In this document: positions 50,231 to 61,665 of the stretch, one piece after another
Layout of the letters: every line of letters begins with the position of its first letter
How positions within the stretch are numbered: the stretch's first letter is position 1
NCBI GenBank assembly: GCA_027186245.1
Contig: CP114486.1
Span: 9,934,501-9,998,500, forward strand
Length of the DNA stretch: 64,000 nt
DNA from: Coriaria nepalensis
Lineage: Eukaryota; Streptophyta; Magnoliopsida; Cucurbitales; Coriariaceae
Direction: 5' to 3'
The notes under the pieces: generated by a model
Told to the model about the DNA's origin: nothing
The model's database searches: none
Seen by the model: only the letters and a program-made list of their open reading frames with translations
Position numbers and translations under genes: made by a program

Positions 50231-51176
50231 AACGTTGTTGGCTAAACTAAATATCGGGTCCCTTCTATCTTCTTCCTTCTTCTTCTTCTTCCTTCCTCTT
50301 CCTTCTTCTTCCTTCTTCTTCCTCTTCTTCCTTCTTCTATATTTAGGATATGAACAGGTGGTCACGGAGTCAGCTAGCCTAAATTCGGAATTAGTTAAAT
50401 CCCCTCTCTCTCTGCTCTCTAATTTGTGCAGACCAGCTTCATTGTTTCACCGCGTTTATCTGAATTACACGGTCATTATACTTTATTGTTTTATGCCCAG
50501 GTATTTGAATCCTTCTCTACCCTGTCTCTTCCCTTCCATTTGTTTTTTTCGGTAACCTAATTTTTTTTCTTTTCTTGAACTGATTTGAATGAGAAAATTG
50601 GTTTATCGGAGAGATTTGCAGTTTAATTGTTTATTTCGTCTTTGATTCTGAAGAATTTTGAGTAATATTATAATCGATCCATGGTGTTTGATTAATTTTT
50701 TTTTTTTGCAATTGAGGGTTTATTGCTCTAGCAGTTGTGATATGAGTGGTTGATGCTTCTGCCTGTAACGACTCATCCTGGTCAGCAAGCAAAATCAATA
50801 CTTTGTTTGCTGACGCCATGTCTGGCCCGCTATCTTCAAAACCAAGTATTTCTTCTCTCTCAACTTGCCTGATTTGAAATACCTTTGTCAATATTTCTCT
50901 CTGCCTTGCCTCAACAAACCCTCCTCCTCCCCCCCCCCCCCCCGCCCCCCCTTCTCTCTTTTTTGAATTTTTCTTATAATAATATACAAAAAAAAAATTT
51001 AGTACGTTTTGCAGAAATAGGCAACTTGCTAATATGAACAAATTTGAAGAAACTAGTAGTAAAGCTCAAAGCTGTCAAAAGCTAGGTCTATCGAGAAAAA
51101 ATATATTATTTCTAAAGAAAGAGAAACATTTCTAAGTCATAGATGATTGGAGCTTTTTGTGATATAATTTGATGGA
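50231..51176. other. Region 5' of the SEC14/SFH-like gene
   Basis: A long CTT/CTTC tract at 50266-50340, common in plant 5' leaders, and a nearly pure C tract at 50929-50950 are present. ATG 50818 begins MSGPL, like the N-terminus of SFH proteins, but stops after 19 codons and cannot be joined in phase to the later exons by any splice I could see. It may be a decayed first exon. Confidence 0.45.
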
Positions 51177-53390
51177 GAGGAGGTGCATGCTATTGAAATT
51201 GAGAATATAGTTGATGCAGGGGAGGTGCAGGCAGTTGAAATTGAGGATGTAGTTGATGCAGAGGAGATGCAAGCTGTTGATGTCTTCCGTCAAGTTCTTA
51301 TATTGGAGGAGCAACTTCCTGCTAAGCACGATGATTATCATATGATGCTCAGGTTCTCTCTCTCTCTCTCCTGCTAAATAAGCCTGAATAGTTTAGACAC
51401 TCATTTTTTACTAAATTATCGTTTCCAATTTAGACTTTACATCATTGTTCATTTCTGTCCCTATACTTCGTTTTGGTTCAGTTTTGTCGTTAAAACATTT
51501 CACATAATTCAGTTTAATACCTAATCATGTTTTACTTAGTCTCAATAATAAAATCATAAGAAAGTGATGGCCATTTGACTTTTGTTGCTTCTCTGGAATG
51601 TGATACTATAATATCTATTTACATGCCATGCCACTATCAGCAGAAGAAATAAGCACCAAATAAACCTCAAAACACACTTTTTACCAAAATGCAGATTCTT
51701 GAAGGCCCGGAAATTCGATATTGAGAATGCAAAACAAATGTGGTCCGACATGCTTAGGTGGCGAAACGAGTATGGTGCTGACACAGTTCTGGAGGTTATT
51801 CCCTGACCCAGTAAATAAGTCTTTTACAGCCTATGAGGCTCTCTCTGGCTTTTTACCTTTTTTTTCTTTGAATTCTGTTTTGTCATAGGACTTTGAATAC
51901 AAGGAACTAGATGAAGTTTTAGAACAGTACCCACAAGCACATCATGGTATAGACAAGGACGGACGGCCTGTGTACATTGAACTTCTGGGAAATGTGGACC
52001 CCCCCAAGTTGATGCAAGTCACAGATGTTGAACGATATGTGAGATACCACGTGCAGGAGTTTGAGAGGACATTTGTTGTTAAGTTTCCGGCTTGTTCAAT
52101 AGCTGCAAAGAAGCATATTGATCAAAGTACTACCATTATAGATGTTCAGGGACTGGTACATCCTAAAACTCTAACGCATGTTCTTCAAGATAGGCAAATA
52201 AAAGCTCTCTAACCTTAAAATTAACATGATAGGGTCTTGCAAGCTTTCATAGGGCTTCCCGGGAACTTATCACTCGTCTTCAGAAAATTGATGGGGACAA
52301 TTATCCAATGGTGATATATCTTTTGTTTTTCTAACCTTTGTGTTCTCAAACTCAATACTAAATAGTGGTCTGATTATTCAAGTTTTCGTAATGAACACAG
52401 TCCTTGAATCGCATGTTTATTACAAATGCGAGTTCTGGATTTAGAATATTGTGGAACACTGTGAAGGCTTTCCTTGATCCCATGACCACCCAAAAAATAC
52501 ATGTAAGAGGCGCATCTCTTAGTTTTTATCTACCAAGTCTTTTTAATCAAGTGGAGTTTAACTAATTAGTGAAAGATAATACTGACCAGGTTCTTGGCTA
52601 TAACTATCAAAGCAATTTGCTTGAAGCAATTGATGCCAGGTAAACTCTTTAAATTTAATATTTATTTTGGCTTTATATGCTTATTGGCATTTGCAACGGT
52701 TTTTAGAGCCGCTTAGGCTTCATTTGTTTGGACTTGTTAGACTGACATTTAGTAAAACTAATACTTTTCATTTGTTTAGACTTGTTAAACTGACATTTTG
52801 CAAAACTAATGTTTAAAATAGTAGATTCTAGTTATATTGTGTCGACTTAAACTGGAAAGTGTGGGCTGAAAATGGACTTTGAGCCCAAACTAGACAAAAT
52901 AAGTGAAATCTAAATGGAGCTTTTGTTTCGTTTAGCATTTGTTAAACTGGAGTTTGGATAATTTTGTGAGACAAAATGCTTGTTTGACATTTGTCCAAAA
53001 ATAGAAGTTTTGGAGGTTCAAACTGAAAACCAAATACAAATTACAAAAGTTTTTTTTTTTTTTTTTAACCTGGCTCCAGTGAACTGCCAGAGTTTCTTGG
53101 AGGTACTTGCACTTGTACTGATCAAGGAGGATGCATGCGCTCTGATAGAGGTCCATGGAAGGACCCAGAGGTGTTGAAGGTCATCTATATATCTGATCAA
53201 TCTGTCTTTCATATTTCATCTTTGTAAGTTTTACTTCTCTCATATGCTATTAGTCAAATTGCAGATGGTCCAAAATGGTATACATAGAATTTCAAGGAAG
53301 CCCCAGATTCAATTCCCGGAAGAGGAGAAAGCTATTCCTAAGGATGATGTCTCATGCTCAAACAACATTTTACTTGGTACCTGTCATTGA
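51177..53390 (+). CDS. SEC14/SFH-like phosphatidylinositol transfer protein gene, incomplete at both ends
   Basis: CRAL-TRIO/SEC14 lipid-exchange protein (phosphatidylinositol/phosphatidylcholine class). Exons: about 51177-51352, 51695-51794, 51889-52155, 52233-52310, 52401-52502, 52590-52639, 53080-53179, 53265 to 53376 or a stop at 53388-53390. They join in phase. Landmarks: [74 protein letters not shown]. The usual basic N-terminal region is replaced by two copies of a 14-residue acidic repeat. The roughly 250-residue C-terminal extension (membrane-associated and coiled-coil 'nodulin' part) of SFH proteins is not found before the next gene. It may be a SEC14-only variant or a truncated pseudogene; the SEC14 core itself has no stop or frameshift. 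Confidence 0.85.
52715..52921. mobile_element. MITE-like sequence in an SFH intron
   Basis: Imperfect inverted ends AGGCTTCATTT and AAATGGAGCT enclose about 185 bp. The interior holds a tandem duplication of a 48-bp unit (52719-52813) and words such as 'atggactttgagccca' whose complement occurs in the MITE-like sequence of UVR8 intron 6. No clear target-site duplication. Confidence 0.45.
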
Positions 53391-54245
53391 CATCATTTGG
53401 CTTATTTAGGAACAAACTAAACTTTTTCTTGGTCCTTATATCCTCCTTCAAGCCAAGTTGCTCTCAAGAAAACAAGAACAGATCCTTATAGAGAAGGGTT
53501 TGAGGATTTTATGGCTGTGATGTTGGTTATGGGCTGGTCCGAAAATAGATTAGTGGGGATTATGTCTTTGATTGCAATGACTTAGAGGATTTGATACAAA
53601 TTGTTATTGGCCAAGAGGGGAGGAGTCTCAAAGTTATAAACAAGTGGAAGTTGGGAAAAGAAAAGAAAAAAAGTTTGAATGCGACCATTAGAAGAACAGA
53701 TTCGGAGCATTGAATAAAAAGGTGGCGGCCGTCACCAATAAGTGATTGGGGAGGAGGGGACGGCCGCAAATTTGGTCATGGGTTGCTCATTGCAAGGAGA
53801 GTTCAACTATTGTTTTTATTTTTATTTTTTTGGGACAGTGCTATAATTTGGAAGCATATAAACTCTATCACTGTACTCATATAATTAATAACGATTTCGA
53901 AATGTTAATTATAGACATAATAAAATATGAGTGATTAAATTTTGTACAATAATGACATGTTTGGTTCTGTTTTCACATAATCGACAGTTAGAATGACTTT
54001 TTCATTATGTTGTCCGGTTTCTTTCTGAGCTAATTGACTCTATAAGGATAAGAATACATGTTCTGCTCAAACGTGCCATAAATTTTATTTGCAATTACTC
54101 CAAAAAAAAAAAAAAGAAAGAGAGAGGAATGCAAATAAAAAGGGCGGTTCCTCTCTTTCGTACTTCTCCATTTGGTATACTGAACAGTGTACCCACTCAC
54201 AGAGCCAAAGAAAGGGGGAAAGTGAAAGCGGGAGAATAAGAAGAA
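53391..54245. other. Spacer between SFH-like and KIWI genes
   Basis: No SFH C-terminal exon is visible. A short frame from about 53447 would read on from the last exon but ends at a stop after some 24 codons and matches nothing. 54100-54240 is probably the KIWI leader (purine-rich, ending AGAAGAA just before the ATG). Confidence 0.4.
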
Positions 54246-55661
54246 ATGTCGTCGGGAAGAGGGAAGAGGAAGGAGTCGGAAGGCAACGCTTCCGACGGCG
54301 ATTGTGAGGGCCAGGCGGCCCCACCTCAGAAAACCTCCAAGAAAGACTCTTCCGCTCAGGATCCCGACAACATCGTCGTCTGCGAGGTCCCTCCTTTTCA
54401 TTTCTTTATTTTCTTCTTCTTCTTCGTGTACCCTTTTATTATTTTAATATATTTTCCTCTCTTTTTTTTTGTCGGTTTTTCAGATATCGAAAAATAGGAG
54501 GGTTTCTGTGAGGAACTGGCAAGGCAAGATTGTGGTTGATATAAGGGAGTTTTATGTCAAGGATGGAAAGGAATTTCCTGGAAAGAAAGGTTACTCCATT
54601 TCATTTGTTCTCTCTTTCTCTCTCTCTTTTTCCTTTTCATATTTAATTGTGTGTTTTATATTTGAAATTTTAAATCTCTGCTAGGGTTTTCAGTTCATGG
54701 GTGTCTTCTAGGGTTTATGTGTCAGATTTTTAGTGTCATGAGTTTTCAATTTTAGGTTTAAAAATTATTTGTTGGTTTCTTCTTTTCGGTTGCTTGTAGG
54801 TTGTTATTTTAAGGGGTATTTTCGTGTTTCCTCTCCCTATTAGAAGTTTTGAATCCTGAATGGAATTTGCGAACACTTTCCCAAAACGAAAGGTTGAACA
54901 GTTAATTGTGTACTATGTTCCATACATTTAAGAATATGATTCTAAAAGTATGACCGTCCGGAGAAATTCTGGTCAGAATGTAGCCTGTTTGGTATAAACG
55001 TGTAAGACTGTGGTATTGTTGAAGATCATAACTGGATAGACAAACTTTGTTTTGATAAATGGATTTGTTCCTGTCTGAAGTGTCTAATGGAAATATTAAG
55101 TTACTGACATTGTCAAAGGAGCAACAACAAAAAAAAAAATGTCGGCATGATTGTCTTTGTTATCTGTCTCTCTTTGTCTCTCTCCCTCTAGTTAGGGAGC
55201 CCATATTATCTTTTGTGCTAGTTTGGCACTCTTACAAAAGAATGAAAATTTTGGTGATTCAATTGAAATAGGAGAGCCTCATTTTAAGCATCCTTCGATA
55301 CGTTTTTCAGGTGTCATGAAAAGCTTGGTTAACTTTCTCAAAAAGTGCAAATTGAGTCTTAGCATTAGTCTCAAAATTATGGAAAAAAGTTGCATTTGTT
55401 GTGCTATCTGGAGTTGAATACAAAAAGCTTCTTATCATGGGTTAAATCAGCTTTCTAACACTTTTCTTTTGCTATTTCCAGGTATCTCACTACCCATGGA
55501 TCAGGTATGTTGGCACTCCGTTACCATAATGGTTATGAAATCACTTATTTTCTTCTTTCTTTCATTGTTAATGTTTATTGAAAAGATATATTCTTTTGCA
55601 GTGGAATATACTTCGAGAGCACGTGGAACAAATTGACAAGGCAGTTAATGAGAACTCATAA
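54246..55661 (+). CDS. KIWI: KIWI, PC4/SUB1-type RNA polymerase II transcriptional coactivator
   Basis: Small nuclear single-stranded-DNA-binding coactivator. Exons 54246-54386, 54484-54589, 55482-55504 and 55602-55661 join in phase to give 109 residues (Arabidopsis KIWI 107). The N-terminus MSSGRGKRKESEGNASDGD is Ser/acidic-rich and likely disordered. The PC4 domain reads ISKNRRVSVRNWQGKIVVDI, then REFYVKDGKEFPGKKGISLP, and closes with MDQWNILREHVEQIDKAV. The 23-nt third exon is unusually short but required for the domain. The gene is intact and follows the SFH-like gene on the same strand with its own leader. Confidence 0.95.
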
Positions 55662-56790
55662 ATCTTAGCATCTAAGTAGGTTTTTTTTTCTCTTTTTTTT
55701 CATTTGTTGATATTAGTTGAAAGAATGTTAATTTGAACTGTTGTCTTGTTCTTGGCAACCAGAAAGAATCAGTCGTGGTGCCCCTTAAGATAGCCTGCAG
55801 GGTGGTGATGTTTTTTTATCGGCAAGTAGAAAAAGGATCAGCCGATACTGTTTTGTATAGGACTAGGGTTTAGCCTGTCCATGGTATCAAGAAAAAGAAT
55901 CTTAGGCACTGTTGATTCCTTATTATATATTCGGGAAGGCCATTTCATTGTGGTGCTGGTTATCTTAAACTTTGTATCAATGGCTGTGATCTTTTTTGTA
56001 TGGACGGAAAGTTGATCAGTGAATGTTTTGAAAAACTGAAACCAGGTTGTTGATAATGGTGCTGCTTATAATCTAAAGATAATGGCAATTGCTCTTCCCA
56101 GGTGGGCAAAGTGGGTTGAAAAGTTGAATAAACTGGAATGTGGTAAAACATTTTGTGGGTTTAACTAAATGTATTTATGATATATTAATTAGATTTTATG
56201 GACCTAAAATTGATAAAGTGAGTTCAAAATGAATTGTGAATCTGAAAGCTATTTTGAATCTAAGAGTTCATATCAAGACCATAAAATTTAATTCAATTTC
56301 TATATGTACATATGAAGACATGTTGAGTTACCAAAAGGTGGAAGAGGGTTGCTATTTCATCATATTTTGTTTAAAGTTTGTTTATATATTTTTTCTCTAT
56401 TAGATATGACACGATTACAAGGTAAAAGTCTTTAAATAAATCCAAATGAGATGGAGTGTATATACACTTAAAATTTGATAAATTTAAAAAATAAAATGCG
56501 GAAAATATTATAGTGTTTCTTTATGAATAAAATCTATAGATATTTTGTATAAATATCAAGTATAATAAATATTTAAAATTTTTATAATTAAAATATACAT
56601 CTAAAAATTAAAATTAAATTATAGTAAATTTCTAATTTGCGTAATAGATCAGTTGATTATTATTAATCAGATTCGATCTATAAGTTTAGAAAAATAAATT
56701 TTTATTTTTAAAATATTCCCTAAATTAATTTAAATTATTATTTTTTACCCTTATTTTGACTTTTTCCAAATTTACACCAAAATAAAAAAT
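55662..56790. other. KIWI 3' region and AT-rich intergenic DNA
   Basis: The first few hundred bases probably include the KIWI 3' UTR. The rest is AT-rich with no exon or element end recognised. Confidence 0.4.
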
Positions 56791-56794
56791 ATAA

Positions 56795-57000
56795 AAATAA
56801 AATTCGATTCGATTTTTCATGAAAAATCAAAATTCGTCGTGATTTCTTCGTAAGTACCTCATCGAAACGATTCAATTTATTTGTGAGAAGACAATTAATA
56901 TTAATCATTTGTTATTAATAAATGGTAATGTGATATGATATATCATTTAAAAAAATATAGTATTCTACTTTCATCCTCGAATTTTCTTTTCCTTTTTCCT
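56795..57000. repeat. Direct repeat left of the DNA ligase fragment
   Basis: Shares ordered words with 57645-57910 in the same orientation: ATTCGATTCGATTTTTCATG / ATTCGATTCAATTTCTTGTG, CGAAACGATTCAATTTATTT / CGAAACGATTCGATTTATTT and TGATATGATATATCATTTAA / TAATATGATACGTCATTTAA. The words also resemble the arm of the Mutator-like element at 45003-46433. Confidence 0.6.
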
Positions 57001-57091
57001 ACGTAAGAAATACATAAATAAAATCTCTATTGTTGCTCCATGAAGTTCCACGGCCATGGAGCACGAAACTCCATAACTATGGGGTTTTATC

Positions 57092-57385
57092 TTAAAAATA
57101 TTTAACCCCCGCTTTGATACTTCCAAAAGCCTGAGCAATAGATTTCATAATCAGAGCATCCACAATACCTACTTTTAACCCTTCAGGCGAGGGAGCTATG
57201 TAAACAAGGGCCACTAAATCATCACGTGTAATATTCATTACAATCCTCAACATATTACACACTATATCGGCTATCACTATTTGGTTGGATTCCTTGGAAA
57301 TCAAATCAAAAGCTAAGCAAATAAATACAAACGAAACCCGTTCGCCTTGGTTCCACCATCCAACTGATTCCGGTTTAAAATCACA
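57092..57385 (-). pseudogene. DNA ligase I gene fragment
   Basis: On the minus strand a frame from about 57385 reads FKPESVGWWNQGERV, then FVFICLAFDLISKESNQIVI, CNMLRIVMNITRDDLVALVY, IAPSPEGLKVGIVDALIMKS and IAQAFG before a stop at 57092. From memory this matches the ATP-dependent DNA ligase N-terminal (adenylation-associated) domain of plant LIG1, with landmarks AFDLIS.ES, CNMLR, APAHEG, LGIG and EAFG. A short deletion shortens the region before APxxEG. Only some 90 of about 790 codons are present, without the catalytic Lys motif, so it is a non-functional piece. It lies between direct repeats at 56795-57000 and 57645-57910, suggesting capture by a transposon. Confidence 0.75.
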
Positions 57386-57644
57386 TCAATCTTTAATTTC
57401 GAAATTGCTGAAATTAGGGGGGTAGAGTAAGTGGCCAAAAATATCCATGTGACTGCGTGGGGAACAACTTTCTCCTCACTCGTACGACAAGTAGGAGTCA
57501 TATGAGTTTACGTGCCAATTAATTCAATGAAATTTTATCGTAAGTTCCGTCTAGTAATTTTTACCGTGACTCGAAAATTTTTACCATGGTTCGAAAATTT
57601 TTATCGTTCTAAATTATCATCCAACTTTTGTTAGTAAAGTCAAC

Positions 57645-57910
57645 TAAAATTCGATTCAATTTCTTGTGAAAAATCGAAATCGAAATCAATTCCAATTTGT
57701 TCGCAAGAACTCCATTGAAACGATTCGATTTATTTATGAAAAACTAATCGAAACGACCCGATTCATGAAATCTCGATCAAAAGTAATATTTTTCTACTAA
57801 ATAAATGCTGATGTAATATGATACGTCATTTAAAAATTATAATTTTTTAATTTATCATCTTAATTTTTTATAATTCTACTTTCCTTCCCAAAAATTTCTT
57901 TTGTTACCGC
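57645..57910. repeat. Direct repeat right of the DNA ligase fragment
   Basis: Diverged second copy of 56795-57000 in the same orientation (see that entry). Together the two flank about 640 bp containing the ligase piece. Confidence 0.6.
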
Positions 57911-59100
57911 ATATTGTGAAATTAGGATATGTAATAAACAGAATTTCGATGATTGGCCCATTTATAAAGTATGATTAGGGTTTAGGCATACTTTAAAAGT
58001 TGTTGAAACAATGGCTTTCTTTTTTATTTTTCTGATTAAAAAAAATTAATATATTGAATAACCATTATACTCATACTGATAACTTTCACGGTAAAAAAAA
58101 AAAAAAAAAAAACAAGAAGAAGAAGAAGAGGAGGAAACCGGTTATCTCTTTCATCTTATTCCCTCCAACATAATCACACAACTTCTTCAAACGGTGACCA
58201 AGCTTCAAATTCAGTTACTACCTTCAACCTCTTCATCTTCTTCATATGCTTCATCACATTCAACTTCCTCTCTCTTTTCACGTATTTGAACCCAAACATT
58301 GCAAAATCATGGTTCGTACAAGTTCACAAAAGTGAAAAAGTTGTAAGAAACGACAAATGGAGGAGTTTCCCGAGGCAGCTACTCCCGACCAAAAAAGATC
58401 AAAGTTATTGCCATAATCAATGGTAGAAGACCCCATCAACTTTGTCGCTCTCAGTATGTACATACTTATATCTATATGAATTTTAGCATTTTTTTCTTAT
58501 GCATTTTATGAATTTGTGGATGGTTTGCTGTATTTTTTGGGTGGGTTTGCTTATTTTTGTTCTATATTTAAATTTTGGTTGCTCCAATGGTTTGGAACTG
58601 AAGGATCGAATCTTTAAGTAGTTTTTTTGAACTACTCAATGGCTCGATACCCCTGACCTCAAAGCCTTTGAGCAATATGGAATTATATGTATCGAGGTTG
58701 AGTTCCAGATTGCTCAATGGCCTGCAATAATGGGTATTGAGCAATTTGGAAATTAAGATAGAGGCTTTGAGATATCTGACTTACCATCCAGATTGCTCAA
58801 TACCTGTTATTACTAAGCGATCGAACAATTAGTAAATGCAGTCAGAGATTCACAAGCATTTATTTACTCTTCCCGATTGCTTGATGGCTCCATAATAAGG
58901 GGTATTAAACAATCAGGATGGTAAGTCAGAAATCTCAAAACCTCTGAAATATCATCCCAATTGCTCGACATCTCTCAAAAATAGCCCATCAAGTAATAGA
59001 GAATCAACTCCATAGTTTAAATTTCAATGTGTTGTTTTGTTTAGCTTATAAGTGTTTCTTTTTTTATCTTAGTTGTTGCATAATTGTGTTTAATTTAAGG
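57911..59100. repeat. Non-coding DNA with repeated 'attgctcaatgg' motifs
   Basis: No gene in the first part, which includes a (GAA)n tract near 58115-58130. From about 58640 to 58990 the words 'cagattgctcaatgg' and 'gggtattgagcaat' recur about every 80-100 bp in diverged form. The related word 'cgattgctcgatgg' forms the array at 61370-61665, so both probably belong to one element family. Confidence 0.5.
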
Positions 59101-59109
59101 TGGAATAGG

Positions 59110-60562
59110 TTGCAATGCGTCATTTCCTTACACCCATCCTCATAGAAAATATTGTTAACAATGCCTGTATCTCAACGATTTTGATGCAAGAAGTTATTAT
59201 TGCCAAAATAAAGGAAAGGCTCACAGTGAAATAGTTAGATGTATTTAGGACTACATGTTTGGGACACTTCCTCTATGTGGTTCCGAAACTCAACAACTCT
59301 AGTAAACTCCTCAACTATTTTATTGTCCGACAGACCAAGTGTGAGAAGAAAAAAAAGCTGTGGTTTTTGGTCGGCGACAAGCCTATACGGTTCACATTAA
59401 GAGAGTTTTCTTCAGTGATGGGATTGAAATGTCACGAGTATTACGAGGACAATGTGACCAAGCGTTTAGGAAAAGACAAATGGATGTTGAATAGGTACCT
59501 TGATGAGAATCTTGTCACAGTTGTTGAGCTATGAAAGAGCTTCAAAACTTGGAGTAATAAAGACAACAATATCATCAACTTGACTCTTGTGTACTGCATA
59601 TAGGAGGTCATTGTGGCTCAAGAGAGGAAGAATAATATCAAGCCATTTACATTATCTGTTGCAACTAATCTAGCAAGGTTCAATGCGTACTCTTGGGGTA
59701 AAGCTTCTTTTGAGAAGATAGTTGATTTATTGTGAAAGGATATAGTGGCAAAGGCCGCCGAAATAAAATAAACCGACAGAAGGTGAAGAGGAAACATATA
59801 TGTTAGTAGACTGTCTACTTACTTTACAGGTTAGTAACTTTATATTTCTATTATTTGTATTTCTTTTTGTTGCCACTTGAAGTTTGGTTAGCGAAAATCT
59901 ATTAACTATGTAGGTATGTGCTTATGAATCCATTCATTTCTTTGCCGATAAACTTGGTAAACGGGTGTGAGAGAATTCAATGCCCCAGATTTTGAATGGG
60001 AAGTCCAGGGAGGTGTATGTGGTAACACATGAAAACGTCGAATCATGTTTAAATATGGAAGGGGTAAATGTCTTAAATTATTTAATCTATTTTAAATTCA
60101 TAAAAATTATTTAATTAATTTAAGTTTGATTTTCTTATAATTCAGCTCATTGTTCATAAAATATTGTAAGCTTCCAAGGAAGAAGAAGCTCAAAATTATT
60201 TGAAGAACTTGGATCAATTCATTAACAAAGGAATTGGAGGAAGAAGTCCATGAAATATATATTGAACTAGAAGAGCCGGTTAAAGAAGAAGAAGAATACG
60301 ATGACGAAGAAGAAGAAGGAAAAGAAGAAGAAGTCATCGGGGACTGAGATAGTGGGAAGAGAAAGAAGATTGGTAGTCTTGAGGGTGCAAAAAAGGTTAT
60401 AGAAGCGTGTATGATGGCTTTCCAAGATAAAATGATGGGAAATGTTACAAAAATGTTTTGATACCTCCATAAATGGATGAGTAATATGGAGAAAATATTG
60501 AGAGATATAAGCGTCATGATAAACGAAGAGTATACAACGTCCGATTTTACACCACCAAGCAC
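59110..60562 (+). pseudogene. DUF1985-containing transposon gene (Mutator/Ulp1-type), decayed
   Basis: A frame from about 59113 reads through IAKIKERLTVK, a stop, then CLGHFLYVVPKLN and LWFLVGDKPIRFTLREFSSV followed by MGLKC. This is the signature of the DUF1985 domain found in plant Mutator-like elements that carry Ulp1-protease-like genes. Further pieces follow with stops between them: FNAYSWGKASFEK near 59680, CAYESIHFFADKLGK near 59910, then an acidic Glu-rich tail (60230-60345) and a Ser/Pro-rich end near 60560-60640. No Ulp1 catalytic domain is seen downstream. Several in-frame stops mean it is inactive. Confidence 0.8.
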
Positions 60563-60766
60563 CTCATCCTCTACATTTAGTTACTCGCCACCACCTAGTG
60601 AGTCTTATACATCCTGTCAATCGCCATACCTCTTTTAGAACCCCAGACATCCCCCTATGACCTGTGACACACTGCCTCTTGAAGAACGGTCATCTCTCAT
60701 AGCTAGTGACAGACCGGCTCTTAACATACCATTATCATCCCCCATGCCCCATGACACAGTGCCTCT

Positions 60767-61300
60767 CGAATCATAAATATTGAACCTTTCATCTTTGAAC
60801 CTAAAGGTTAGACCTTTCCTTCAAACCCTAATGTATAAACATTCCATCTTGAATCATAGGGGTTGAACTTTTCATCCTTGAACCTAAAGTTTAGACATTT
60901 TCATCAAACCCTAATATTTAAACATTTCATCTTGAATCATAGTGGTTGAACCTTTGATGTTTGAACCTAAGGTTTTACACCTTTCCATTAAACCCTACTG
61001 TTTAAATATTTCTTCTTGAATAAAAAAGTTGAATCTTTAATATTTGAACCTAAAGTTTAAACCTTTCAATCAAACCTTAATGTTTAGAAATTTCATCTTA
61101 AATCATAGATGTTGAACCTTTCATCTTTGAACCTAAAATTTAAACATTTCCATAAGACCCTAATGTTTAAATATTTCATCTTAAATTATAGAGATTGAAT
61201 CTTTCATCTTTGAACCAAAGGTTTAGATCTTTCTATCAAGCCTTAATGCATAAATATCTCTTCTTGAATCATAAAGGTTTTAAATCTTTCATCTTTGAAC
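60767..61300. repeat. 83-bp minisatellite, about 6.5 copies
   Basis: Successive units begin TTGAATCATA and contain TTGAACCTTTCATCTTTGAA and CAAACCCTAATGTTTAAACA in diverged form. One unit counts exactly 83 bp. Copies differ at 10-25% of positions by eye. AAACCCTAA, the plant telo-box, is part of the unit. No coding content. Confidence 0.9.
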
Positions 61301-61364
61301 CTTTTCATATTGGTCAAGGTTGAACCTTTCATATTAGACCTTTAAGGTTACACATTTTTATGAT

Positions 61365-61665
61365 AGTGATCACAAAGTCTATATTTCCTTTTTTCGATTG
61401 CTCGATGGATTATTTCTTACAGCCATCGATCAATCGAGATTTTATGACCTTGACCTTAAAGTCTCTATTTCCTAATCTCGATTACTCGATGAATCAATTC
61501 TCAAAGCCATCGAACCATCGAGATTTTAGGATAGTAACCTCAAATATCTATTTCCCAATCTCAATTGCTCAATGGATTAATTTCCAGAGCCATCCAACAA
61601 TCAAAATTTTAGGATAGTGACCCTAAAGTCTTAGTTTTCCTATATCGATTACTCAATGGCTCTTT
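61365..61665. repeat. 84-bp minisatellite, about 3.5 copies
   Basis: Units share AAAGTCTCTATTTCC, CGATTGCTCGATGG and CCATCGAGATTTTAGGATAG in diverged form; one unit counts 84 bp. It directly follows the 83-bp array but has a different sequence. Within each unit CGATTGCTCGATGG and AACCATCGAG are partly complementary. Confidence 0.85.

Noticed and set aside
50818..50877. MSGPL start as first exon of the SFH-like gene
   Set aside because: The similarity to SFH N-termini is only five residues, and every splice I tried into the following region meets a stop. Kept only as a possible decayed exon.
57313..57501. Open frame of 62 codons next to the ligase fragment, in a different frame
   Set aside because: Its sequence does not fit DNA ligase. 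The ligase similarity continues in another frame through its 3' part, so this frame is a shadow.
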